A DNA stretch of 64,000 nucleotides from Syncephalastrum monosporum B8922 (lineage: Eukaryota > Mucoromycota > Mucoromycetes > Mucorales > Syncephalastraceae), in contig JNEN01000834.1 of assembly GCA_000697355.1 (NCBI GenBank), forward strand, positions 62,001-126,000, written 5' to 3'. This document shows positions 11,262-21,490 of the stretch, one piece after another (position 1 is the stretch's first letter; every line of letters begins with the position of its first letter). The position numbers and the translations under genes were made by a program. The notes beneath the pieces were generated by a model. The model saw nothing but the letters and a program-made list of their open reading frames with translations. It had not been told where the DNA came from and made no database searches.

Positions 11262-11540
11262 GTCCTGGTTTTGTACGCATGTGCTTCCCTGTATCATCAT
11301 GGCGTGATTTGGAAAAGCCATCATCCAAAAGGTGCTGGACATTATCGAGAGACTTGGAAGCCTCCAAGATTCCAGTTGTTTGGAGAACTGTTGCATCCAA
11401 CTGTACCTATTCCTCAATTCACTAGTTTCGAAGAATTCAAAAAGAGCAAGCAATAGAAAACAGGATGTTCACGTACCAAAAGATGAAGAAATACGAGGAA
11501 ATGATAGAAGAAAGGGTACAGAGGATGATTGTGGCTGTGA
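11262..11540. repeat. Right arm of an inverted repeat
   Basis: Inverted copy of 10094-10330. Several frames are open in both arms (for example one reading GHYRETWKPPRFQL), so the ancestral unit may have been coding, but start and stop positions differ between arms and one frame is interrupted in this copy. Homology ends near 11540 without clear terminal repeats or target-site duplications. Confidence 0.7.
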
Positions 11541-11920
11541 CATTATTTGTTGAAAGCACTATACTTGGTTGTCTAATTCGACTGACAGTGTGACCTAAAT
11601 CTATCTTGTGCTTTTCATGCAATGAGACGTTTCATTGGCTTGCAATGTTCCTCGTTTGATAAAGGATGGGTAATAGATAGGTGGTAATGTAAAGCAAACT
11701 TTTTTTCTTTTATAACTGACGCACTCAAGCTTCTTGACTTACAAGCAAGGTGGCTGATTGCAATCAGCAGTGATACATTATATACATTAAACATAACAAA
11801 TTGTCCTACGGAAGAAAGAAGTTGGGAGAGCTAAGGGGAGGGGGAAGGGGGGAGTAGAAGAATCTCGTACAGAGTGTGTTTTTTATATTTTACGCTTTTT
11901 TTGTAGAGGTGGTGGGCTTT
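11541..11920. other. Intergenic, 3' flank of the Rua1-type gene
   Basis: AT-rich with a purine-rich run at about 11820-11860. No coding signal. It lies downstream of the minus-strand zinc factor gene, so it should hold that gene's polyadenylation signals. Confidence 0.4.
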
Positions 11921-13716
11921 TTAGATGCGTTTGCCAGGTCTACCAGGCGTTGGTTTTGGTTTATGATAAACGTGACACTGGATGGAGATGTGAGATTATG
12001 ATAAAGACCCCAAAAGTGGAAGGCTTTACCTTATGTGCATGCCTGTACCAGAGGACGCTATTCTTTCTCTTGACATTACTGACATGGACCCATTGATGAC
12101 ATTGGTGACACAGGCCTTCGACCATATCTTGGTCGACCCAGCGGGTCTCGAGAGGTTGTATAAACTCCACTCCAGACACAGACGATATTCCGTGGTAAAA
12201 TTGTTTGTGATACCTTAATCGAGAATGTCAGATCTCAGGACAAAAATAAAAAAAAAGGGACGAGGGCAACAGAAAAAGTAACATACCAGAATGCGCTGTT
12301 TTTGAGTTGGAGCCATTTTCCAGGCTGACAGGTGTCGCACAAACCCTCCTTGGTCTGACCGAGAAACCGGACCCATTGAGGGGTGTACTTGTCACCATGG
12401 AAGCGAAGCTTTTGTCTGCGAGGGCGGGCTTCTGGGTCCACCCTTGCAGCTTCAACGTCCCGCGGACTCATGTCCGGGAAGTCCGGGTCCCCCGGGGCGA
12501 TTGCGTTAGACATGTCGTCATCATCTAAGACGAGTTTATGGCGCTTGCGCTTGACGTTGGTCTTGACTGTCATCTGTGTAGGGCCCATAAATTGACCATG
12601 CGGGGCGGGATGTGGCGGAGGGGGGGGACGCATCATCATAGGGTCAACGGGCGCGGGCAACGGAAGTTTGCCAGCATGGGGATGCTGATAGTGGTAAGGG
12701 TGGGGTGGCGGCATCATCGGATGGGTAGGCGATGCCATGGGATGTGTGACTGGCGGATAGCCGTAAGGGTAGTAAGGATGATGTGGTGGTGGGGGCGGCG
12801 GCTGTGCTTGGTGGGGGTGCGGAGGCTGCTGCTGTTGCTGCTGTGGATGAGACGGTACAGGCGGTTGCTGCTGGTGGTCATCACGTGACAGAGGATGGAC
12901 GCCGCGAGGATCAGGCGGCGGATAGGTGTAGTGAGGCGGCGGGGGCGGTAGATGCGAGTAAGGTGGAAAGTAGCTGGTAGGCGTGGATGTGTTGCTGGGC
13001 GAGCGCGGATGCAATGCATCAAACTTGTGCTCCTGCGGCGTACCGCCATTTTGAACCCAGGTCAATTTAGCGCCAAGACCAGCCGCGGTCAGGGACGATG
13101 CGGACGACGCCGAGGACGAGGAGGACAAATCCTGCAGAAGGGTGGAGCGCTCGAGGAAGGCTTGTGGCATGGTCGACCAGCGCATGCTGGAATCGTGCGA
13201 GTAGCGGCGCGGGCGTGGCTGGCGCTTGTCGGAATCCGAGCAGAGCGACAAATCATCCCAGGAGGAATCTGGGAAATCATAATACGAATAAGAACAAGAA
13301 AAAGGGATGAGATTTCATGCGCATAAATGAAATACAAGAGGATAAAGCCCCAAAAATATAAGAACGGACGACATACCATTTTGACGCGTCTCCTCCTTGA
13401 CTGGGACGGGTGTGCTGCTGTTGCTGTTGTCTGTCGAGGAGCGATTAAAGTTGGCGAGCAGCATAGCGGCTTCGATTGAGTTCCTCTGCTGGGACAGGTG
13501 GATGCTGAGCTGAGCCTGCGCCTCCTCGCTGAGGCCGAGCGGCAGCCCAAGCACGGCCGGGCTGCTCTTGCGCTTGCTCAGGACATGAGCAGGCAGAGAT
13601 GGGGCTGGCTGGGGAGCAGCAGAAACAGGAGCGGGGTTGTGGCTGGTGAGAATGGGCGCATAATGTTGCACTTGGGCATCGTCAGGGTGGGGCGGCATGA
13701 TGCCTTGGACTTCCAT
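11921..13716 (-). CDS. Transcription factor with Rua1-type C-terminal zinc domain
   Basis: Four exons on the minus strand: 13377-13716, 12287-13268, 12030-12213 and 11921-11977, all GT-AG with matching phases; about 520 residues. The N-terminal two thirds is low-complexity: proline-, histidine- and glutamine-rich, with an acidic patch before the C-terminal domain. The C-terminus carries TPQWVRFLGQTKEGLCDTC, then LKNSAFWYHKQFYHGISS, then VEGLCHQCHQWV and finally CHVYHKPKPTPGRPGKRI. Paired cysteines with a conserved FWYH and a final short CxxYH match the fungal Rua1 C-terminal domain, a zinc-binding DNA-binding fold known from the Ustilago regulator of glycolipid synthesis. The target in this fungus is unknown. 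The start is the first true ATG after an in-frame stop; a second ATG lies six codons on. It is divergent from the coiled-coil gene, with 285 bases between starts. Confidence 0.85.
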
Positions 13717-14001
13717 CGAGACAGACAAGATGACGGCAGCAGACAACACAGGAGGGGGGTTTAGACAAGCAACGAAGCACTGAGGGCAGGTAAGAAAGTC
13801 TTCCAGGAACCCAAAAATTTCAGTGGGGGATGTTTGCTTGCAAGTTGAGAGGGAGGGGGGAGGAAAAAAAAACTTTTTTTCCCTTCATGCTGCTTTTGTC
13901 CATGCAAGCAGCGCCAGTGACTTTCCACAGGGTAGGTTTCAATTCGGACAATTTCCGCCTCCCTTTTTTCTTCTTTCCACACTCATCATCCTCTTATCTT
14001 C
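13717..14001. promoter_or_regulatory. Divergent promoter region
   Basis: The 285 bases between the starts of the Rua1-type gene (minus) and the coiled-coil gene (plus). It contains a poly-A/poly-T run near 13865-13881 and CT-rich leader sequence toward the plus-strand start. It must serve both genes unless one uses a more distant promoter. Confidence 0.5.
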
Positions 14002-15199
14002 ATGCCAGCACACCCTCCTGCCTCGCTCGCCTCGCCGCTGAGCCGCGCAAACCCTTCCTTCGCCGTGAAACGTAAACAGGTCAATTACTCTACCCTGGAA
14101 ACGAGCAGGTAACTTTGTATTCCCTTCGAAAACTCAACCCTTATTTGATTGGGTCAATTTCAGTTCCCTAGCGTCGCTGCTTTACAAAGAAGATCCAAAG
14201 ACCTCCCAGCTGCAGGCATGCACAACCCATCTCCCATCATGCGCATCACGCTCCCCTAACTGACCAAAAACTCAATTACTATAATTCTATATCTTCCGTG
14301 CCTTTTTTCTTTCTTTTTTTTCTCTCTCTCTTTTTTTTTTTTACTTTTATGCAAAAAGTAGGCTGATTTAAAGCAAGCGATCAAAGACGCGCATGCATGG
14401 CGCCACAAGTGTCTGTTGATGGAAAACGAGCGCGACAAATTCGAATCAGCCCTCAGAGGTATGATTATCAAACCAGACGAATCACATGCTGACCTGGCAT
14501 GACGGAAATACAGCGCAATGCGACCGCGACATGCAATACCTCCGTTGCGAGATCAACGCCCTGAAAGAAGCCCATCTTCAGAAGGCCCAATCCATGGCCG
14601 ATACTATCGCTCATCTTCAGGATACCTGTGATTCTCTCAGGCACCAGCTACGGCAGCATAACATTACTGAAGGTAAAGAATTATGCACCACGTAACACAA
14701 ACATCGTGCTCATGCCGGTCGTAATCAAGAGCCCACAGCTCGGTCGGACGAGTTCCATGCGCGCTCGTTGAACACGGACGACGTGGAATTTTTCAAGGTG
14801 GCGTTCTCCCTCTCTCTTTTATTTGCCTTGTGTAATTTACTAACAGTGTAACACCTAGAAAGCGCACTATCACGCCAAACGTCTTGATCAAGACGACTAC
14901 TTGAACCATGAACGGTGGATGACACTCCAAGTATGTTGACTAACTCTTCCCATTTGCTTCTTTTTGTTTGTTGTTTGTTTTGATTTAGCGTTTTTTAACC
15001 CCACCCCCAGTCGATCGCGATCAGCTTGGAGCGGGAGATTGAAACATTTCAGACGTGGAGATCGCTGGCAGCCGTTCCGGTGGCTGAGCTCACGCGCTTA
15101 GTCCAAGAAGCAAACGACCTAGTTTCCACAAGCCACGGAAACACAACGTCCCTCCGGAAAGCATTCTTTGGAAGAAAAGGTTCAGGCAGAAAGAAATGA
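14002..15199 (+). CDS. Coiled-coil protein of unknown function
   Basis: Seven exons: 14002-14108, 14164-14215, 14362-14458, 14514-14672, 14730-14797, 14859-14930 and 15011-15199; 247 residues. I do not recognise a family. After a short basic N-terminus, residues about 30-150 form an amphipathic region rich in leucine, glutamate, lysine and glutamine (for example LQADLKQAIKDAHAWRHK and later AQSMADTIAHLQDTCDSL) that should form a coiled coil. A tail of about 60 residues is again helical and ends basic (FFGRKGSGRKK). The second intron appears to start with GC rather than GT. No usable GT lies between that point and an in-frame stop, apart from a weak site near 14174. Phases agree throughout, and the last exon is open to the stop. 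Confidence 0.65.
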
Positions 15200-16300
15200 T
15201 AATCCCAATTGAATAGTTTATTTTTATAACTGTAATTTTTTTTTGCCATCCTCCATTATATAGAAAGCATAGAAAACAAACCTAGAGAAAATATTTATGA
15301 GCCACATTATTCAAAAAGTAAGAATGAAAAACGTTGGCATGCGTGTTCAGAGATCTTGGTGTAATAGCCATCAAGAGACTTCAGGTAGCAAAGTTTTAAT
15401 CACTACACGCATGGGATTCCAACATGACAGAAACAAAGGGCCAATAACGTACCTTCACATCCTAAAAAATAGATCTGCCGAGATTTATTGCGAAGGAAAA
15501 AAGAAATCTACTGCGCGGAATGGTGAGTATATCTTGAAAGCAATGAGTCAAAGATGCCAAGACGATCAGTAAAAAGTTTGTTCCATGATGACTGTGCCGC
15601 ATAGTGCACCGGCGAAAGTGCGCGGTCAACAGCCTGTCAAACGCAAATTACAAGCATCATGTTGTTCTGGCATGTTCTTTTCTTCCCGCAGAAAAAGTAC
15701 AAAGTACATACCTAAGGTCAAAGAAGTTCATCGACCCTCGGTGAAGCTCTTCAGCCTTTTAATCTGTTTCATTTTTTGAGCCGACTCAATTGTGACGTCT
15801 TTTTTAAATGCTGAGATTGAAAACGAATAAAAAACGCGCGCGTTTTTTTTTTTTTGCTTTCGTTTTTCTGTTCGCACCTCCTCCGCGCGTATAACATTTT
15901 CCCGGTCAATTCCTACTCCGAAAGAAAATTTTTTTTTCTTTTTCCATAACGAAGTCTGACCAACGACGACTCGCCACGAAATCCAACGACCTGAAAAAAA
16001 TAAACATCAAATTCGACATAGCATATCCACCACCAAACCGAGCCCATCCGAAATCACCATTCTTTTGACTCGAGAAGGCTCATTTTTACATTATTTGGCA
16101 GTCGAAAAGGTACACAGTCTGAAGAAAAGTGAAAAAAGGAACGCAGGGCTGTGGTTATTTTTTTTTTGGGCCTTGTGTGACTTGGAGTCGTCATCAGTAC
16201 GCGCGCGCGCCGCGCGCGCGGCCCGCTTCTGAAAGAAGAAAAACACACTCCACGCGTTCCGCTTGCCTTGTTTGTCAGAACTGACTCCTTTCCATCATAG
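15200..16300. other. Intergenic, 1.1 kb
   Basis: Between the coiled-coil gene and the bromodomain gene. A minus-strand frame at 15508-15633 preceded by an acceptor-like TTTGACAG could be the last exon of an unrecognised small gene (see findings). The right part is homopolymer-rich, with an AAAAAACGCGCGCGTTTTTT palindrome at 15829-15848 and a GC-alternating run at 16201-16220. The last 80 bases are the likely leader of the bromodomain gene. Confidence 0.45.
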
Positions 16301-18427
16301 ATGAACCACGAACCTACGTCAACAACAATAACCACTACTCCAGATAATCATATAACGTAAGTACGGTTTCGCCCTCGCTGCTTTCCAAAGGTATACTGAC
16401 TCTTTGCCAGCGAGGTTATTGTCGATAACGATTTGCTGGATTCACCTGCGAAGCGACCCAAACTCGAACATCCTCACCCCCACGAAAATGGTGTCGTGAA
16501 TGGCGACAGTCATGCAGACAAGGACGTGACATCTCTGGCGACACCTGTCAAAACAAAGGTACAGTAAAGGGATGGATAGGGTAAAAAAAGAGCTGTCATT
16601 TTACTCTTTTTATGGACAATAGAGCCCGACCTCTGCCTTACCGGCCAAAACGAACATGACTCGTGATCAGCTTAAATACTGCGCTGCCATTATGAGAACG
16701 CTGAAGAAGCATCGTGATGCAAACGCTTTTCTGCAGCCTGTAGACGTCGTCCAGCTGAACGTACCCGACTACTTCAAGATCATCAAATACCCCATGGATC
16801 TCGGTACGATCGACGAGAAGCTGTCCCATTACCAATACGAAAACGTCCGCGACTTCATTAGCGACGTGCGTCTTGTCTTCAACAACTGCTACAAATTCAA
16901 TGGTCCAGAGGCTATGATCTCTATGCTGTGCCAGAATGTGGAATCTGCTTTTGAAAAGAGCTTGCGTCAAATGCCACCGTCACGAGAGGTAAGTTGTGGG
17001 TTGCGGTCTGGATATGGGATATGCTTACATTAGTATCTAGCAGCCTTCACCACCGCCAAGTACGTCCCCCGAGCCGCTTTCCGTCAAAACAGGCATTAAA
17101 CGCAAGGGCAAAACCGCAGCGTATAAGCCGTCTCCGCCACCCACACCCACAGCTATTCGGCGTTATTCGGAAGAGGGGCGACCGAAGCGTGAGATTCCCC
17201 CGCCACGCTCCAAGGATTACCCCGAGCCGATGACCAAACGACCTAACCCTCGCAAGATGGACGTGCAAATGAAGTTCTGCGGACAGGTGCTGCGAGAACT
17301 GAAGAAATCAAAATACAGAGACATCAATTTCCCTTTCCTGGCACCTGTCGACATTGTAGCCCTAAACATCCCCGACTACCCTACCATTGTCACCCACCCT
17401 ATGGATATATCAACGATCGAACGAAAGCTGATTGAGGGCGAATACGACTCGCCAGCTGCGTTTGAGAGTGATTTACGCCTCATGTTCAATAATTGTTACA
17501 AGTACAATCCACCTATGATCCCTGTGCACAAGATGGGTCGCGAGCTCGAAAAGGTCTTTGATGAAAAGTGGAAACTGATGCCTGAATTACCGCCCCCGCA
17601 ACCCGCCAAGAAGAACCGTCGTATCGAAGAGGAATCAGACGAGGAGTCAGACGATTATGGTAATTTGCCATTTAGAGAAGCCCACAGGCCCTGTCTGATG
17701 CCATCTTTTTTTTTATATCGTATATATAGACGAGAATCCCCTAATTGCCAAGATGCAGCGAGACCTGGAAAAGATGTCGAAGCAGCTTGAAGATATGAAG
17801 TCCAAAGCCAAGGCAGGAGACAAGGGGCATGCCAAGGCTGCAGCCAAGAGTAGTGCGCCTCAACCGCCCCGGCAGCGAAAGCGGCCACCGCAGCGGCCGA
17901 AGCTGAAGGAAGATGACGTTACCAAGTTGACATTCGAGGAGAAGCGTTTGCTCAGCGACAAGATTAACAGCCTAGAAGGAGATGAGCTGACGATGGTGAT
18001 TGACATCATCCAATCGTCTATGCCGAACCTGGGAGGGGTAAGAAAGGAGAGAAGGAAAAATGAAGCTAGGGAAAATGACTTGCTAACATCATTTTACCGT
18101 GTTACCCAGGAGGAAGAGATTGAATTGGATATTGACCAACTCGATTCCGCCACCCTCCAAAAGCTTTACAACATTGTGCTTGGTAATAGTCGGCGACAAG
18201 TCAAGTCAAAGCCTCGCCCCAAACCCAAACCAAAAGCCAAGGAGAGCAAACGCCAGAATGGTGCAGGTAACGCAGTCTATATTTATCTTTGCTCTGATAA
18301 CATCATACGAGAGGCAAGATATTAATTTCATCTGACTTGGCGTGTAGGAAATTCTTCAAGCGACAGCGAATCTGGTAGCTCTTCTTCGGGAGATTCTGAT
18401 GACTCGGGCAGTAGCTCTGAAGGTTGA
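16301..18427 (+). CDS. bdf1: BET-family double bromodomain protein (Bdf1-like)
   Basis: Seven exons: 16301-16356, 16411-16558, 16623-16988, 17041-17659, 17730-18037, 18110-18266 and 18348-18427; 577 residues. Bromodomain 1 (about residues 85-185) shows NVPDYFKIIKYPMDLGTID and the acetyl-lysine-binding asparagine in FNNCYKFN. Bromodomain 2 (about 275-380) shows NIPDYPTIVTHPMDIST and MFNNCYKYN. Next come a lysine-rich coiled coil, the extra-terminal (NET) domain beginning LTFEEKRLLSDKINSLEGDE, and an acidic serine-rich tail ending SSSEG. The domain order is that of yeast Bdf1/Bdf2 and animal BRD2/4, nuclear readers of acetylated histone H4 that work with TFIID and chromatin remodellers. The acceptor at 17041 has a second AG three bases downstream, so one glutamine may be optional. 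GCN5, which writes histone acetylation, lies 3 kb away. Confidence 0.95.
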
Positions 18428-19016
18428 TAGCGTACTTGTTTATACCTTCCCCCAACCTCCATTATCCCTCTTTACTTGCGTACACTCACACACACACACG
18501 CACGCACACGCACGCATATCATCTTGAGCATTTGTCCATCTCTCTTTATCACTAGTCCAAATTCGCTTATTCTCTGACTCTGACGTAGCTCTCTGACACC
18601 ATTTGCACGCGCACCCACCCAAACACTTACTCGTCATACTCATTGTTATACAAATTTATATACATCATGAGCCATGAATGCACGCGTACATACAAGTCGA
18701 ACAAGTTGTATTAGATGCATCATTCTTGAGTGTGCTGGATTCAACTGTGTTAGGGGTAGCAAAGATGCATGGAGAAAGGGGAAACAGCAGCGCAAATCAA
18801 AGCAATTTTGGTGGCAAGTGATGCATCTGCGTTCATTTTCGTACCTTTCTCTCTTTCTCTCTTCCCTTTTCCACCCTCGTCCGCCCTGTCTCTTTCTCTC
18901 CCTCTAATTTTTTTCCCTCGCTCTCGCACTCACCCTCTCTTTTCTCGTCATATACGTCTTCTTCATACCCCTCCCTCCTTCTCTTTCTTTCTGCCTCTAC
19001 GATTATTCCATATACG
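18428..19016. other. Intergenic, 0.6 kb
   Basis: Holds the bromodomain gene's 3' flank, a CA/CG-dinucleotide-rich run (about 18485-18520) and a long pyrimidine-rich leader (about 18840-19010) before the F-box/WD40 gene. No coding signal. Confidence 0.5.
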
Positions 19017-20770
19017 ATGCCCGGACAGCAGGATAGGCAGTCGAAGGGATCGGTCAAGCAAATGGTGTTACGGTACCTTCGACGATCGACGTTATCGAGT
19101 TTGAGCAATCGGGGGAATCAGGGCAGGCTGGTCGATCCGAGCTTGGACGCCGTAGGCGGCAACGGCGGTAAACGGGGGCTGAAACGGCCAACGTCACTTC
19201 CGACACAAAGCAGCAGCACCCGTAGCACTGGCAACAGCAAGCATATGGACAGCGCAAATACGATCACCACAAATAGCACCGGGCGCATCGACGAAGGGTT
19301 CCACCAGACTCAGCCGGCACTGCCCAAAATAAAGACCGAACTCGACCGGCCCTCTGACTTGCATTCAGATCAATTGGTTAGAACGGGTACATACATGTCC
19401 AATATAGAGGATATCATTAGGCCCCGCCTCCTTGATTGACGGGTCGTTCACAGTTCGCCCCTACTTACTTGTACTTCTTCTTGATTGTGTCCCGTTAGAC
19501 CATCTCAGCCAGCTGCCTGTGGAGCTAGCGATGACTATCCTGTCCCACTGTGATACAGACACAATCCTGACGCTGGGCACCGTGTCTCGGTACTGGCGCC
19601 AGCTGAGTGAAGACAACCGGATCTGGCGGGATCTGTATCAGCGCCAGCCGCGCTGGTCTCCGTCGTCGTCAGCATCCAGTAGTTCGTATATTAATACGGC
19701 CCAGAATCGCCGCCAAAGTCTGCAAGACGTCGACTACCGTTCGCTTTACCGCCGCCGTACCCATCTTGACCGGCGGTGGAAGACGGGCAATGCACGAACA
19801 CGCACCGTCGTGGGTCACTCTGACAGTATTTACTGTGTGCAGTTCGATGCCGAAAAAATTGTGACAGGCAGCCGGGATCGCACGATCAAATGGTGGAATA
19901 TGCAAGGCCACTGTATACGAACCATGTCAGGTCATCATGCGAGCGTCCTGTGTCTGCAGTATGATAGCTCGATTATGGTCTCTGGCTCCTCCGACCACTC
20001 CATCCTCGTGTGGGACATGCACTCGGGAGACATTCTCCGCCGCATGCAAGGCCATGGCTCCGGCGTGCTTGACGTTGGATTTGACGACCACATCATCGCC
20101 AGCTGCAGTAAAGATGCTACCATTCGCATCTGGGACAGAGATACCGGTGCATGTCGCCGTACGCTGCTAGGCCACCGTGGTCCGGTCAACGCCATCCAGT
20201 TCCGAAGGTCCCGCCTCGTCTCCGCTTCAGGTGACGCCATCATCAAACTATGGGATATCCACACCGGCCAATGCCTCCGAGATTTCTCGGGTCATACCCG
20301 TGGCCTTGCTTGTATCCGCTTTGATGGCCATCGCATCGTCAGTGGTAGCAATGATAACATGATCAAAGTCTGGGATGCAGAGACGGGTGAATGCACCTTG
20401 ACATGCGAAGGTGATATCTAGCATAAATCTGTGCCAGCTATCACTCATCTGCTCTATCTAGGACACACGGGTTTGGTACGGGCGCTGCATTTTGATCAAG
20501 ACAGGATCATCAGCGGCAGCTATGACCAGAGTATTCGGGTATGGGACATCCGAACAGGCGCATGTTTACTCAACTTCCAAAACTGCCATTCGAGTTGGGT
20601 CTTTGATGTCATGTTTGACGAGACAAAGATTATAAGGCAAGTAGCATGTTTACATACTCTTCCATGATTATATGTGTACTAACATGCTATTCTGCAGCGC
20701 AAGTCAAGACCAAAAAATACTCATCATGGATTTCGCGCATGGCATTGATACCCGTAACATCATTTCCTAG
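19017..20770 (+). CDS. F-box/WD40-repeat protein (SCF ubiquitin ligase substrate receptor)
   Basis: Four exons: 19017-19386, 19499-20410, 20462-20636 and 20698-20770; 509 residues. Residues 1-122 are basic and disordered. The F-box (about 123-170) reads DHLSQLPVELAMTILSHCD and then SRYWRQLSEDNRIWRDLY; it should dock onto Skp1. Seven WD repeats follow, each with a GH start and a W-D end (for example GHSDSIYCVQFD, WWNMQGHC, WDMHSGD, IKLWDIHTGQC, IRVWDIRTGAC), closing a beta propeller that would bind phosphorylated substrates. The layout is that of the Cdc4/Met30/FBXW family, but the substrate cannot be read from sequence. The last intron starts with GC in the strong context AG|GCAAGT, and joining it completes the seventh repeat in frame. 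Confidence 0.9.
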
Positions 20771-20824
20771 AAATAATACCCCAACTCCGCGTAGCCCTCC
20801 TCTTTACTCTTTACTTCCTTGTTC

Positions 20825-21490
20825 ATGTCCATAATCTATTACTTTGTCATTGTTGGTGCAACAGACAACCCTATTTATGAAACAGACATTGTCCCTTCAT
20901 CACGTTCATCGAGCTTGATTGACTCAAGCAGGGTATAATATATTATCTGTCTTGTATACGCGACCTGGAAACTCATCCAAACAGAGGGAGGACCATAAAC
21001 ATCTCAACCAATTCATCACCCACGCTGCACTCGATGTCGTAGAGGAAGTCCAGTGGACAACACAAGCCATGTACATTACTCTCTCTATTCTATACAGATA
21101 TAGTTTCATCGAATTCAGACTGATAGTCGATTAGGTACCTGAAATCGATCGACCGCTTCAATGAATACTACGTTTCGAGTTTCGTTACTGGGAATAGTAC
21201 GTCTTCTTATCCTGCATACATCGCACTAACTCATACCTATAAAAGATGTCAAGTTCATGCTTTTACACGACCATAAATCCGAGGACAGCATTAAAAACTT
21301 CTTCAATGATGTGTACGAAGTTTACGTCAAGGTAAACAAGTCAAAATACAGTGCATTGTTTCGAGGATATTAAAAAAGAAAATGCATGAAAATATAGGTC
21401 CTCATGAACCCGTTTTATGAAAAGAACTCGCCCATCACCAACCCTCAGTTCGATACTCGCGTGAAGGCCATCGCACGCCGTTTCTTGTAG
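20825..21490 (+). CDS. TRS20: TRAPP complex subunit Trs20 (sedlin, TRAPPC2)
   Basis: Five exons: 20825-20932, 20985-21070, 21135-21196, 21246-21331 and 21398-21490; 144 residues. The protein starts [19 protein letters not shown], continues [18 protein letters not shown], then [18 protein letters not shown] and [20 protein letters not shown]. This matches the longin-fold TRAPP subunit sedlin almost end to end, at the usual length of about 140. TRAPP complexes act at the Golgi as exchange factors for Ypt1/Rab1 and in vesicle tethering. None of its exons exceeds 36 codons. It starts only 54 bases after the stop of the F-box/WD40 gene on the same strand, and its stop codon directly abuts the stop codon of GCN5 on the other strand. 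Confidence 0.95.
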
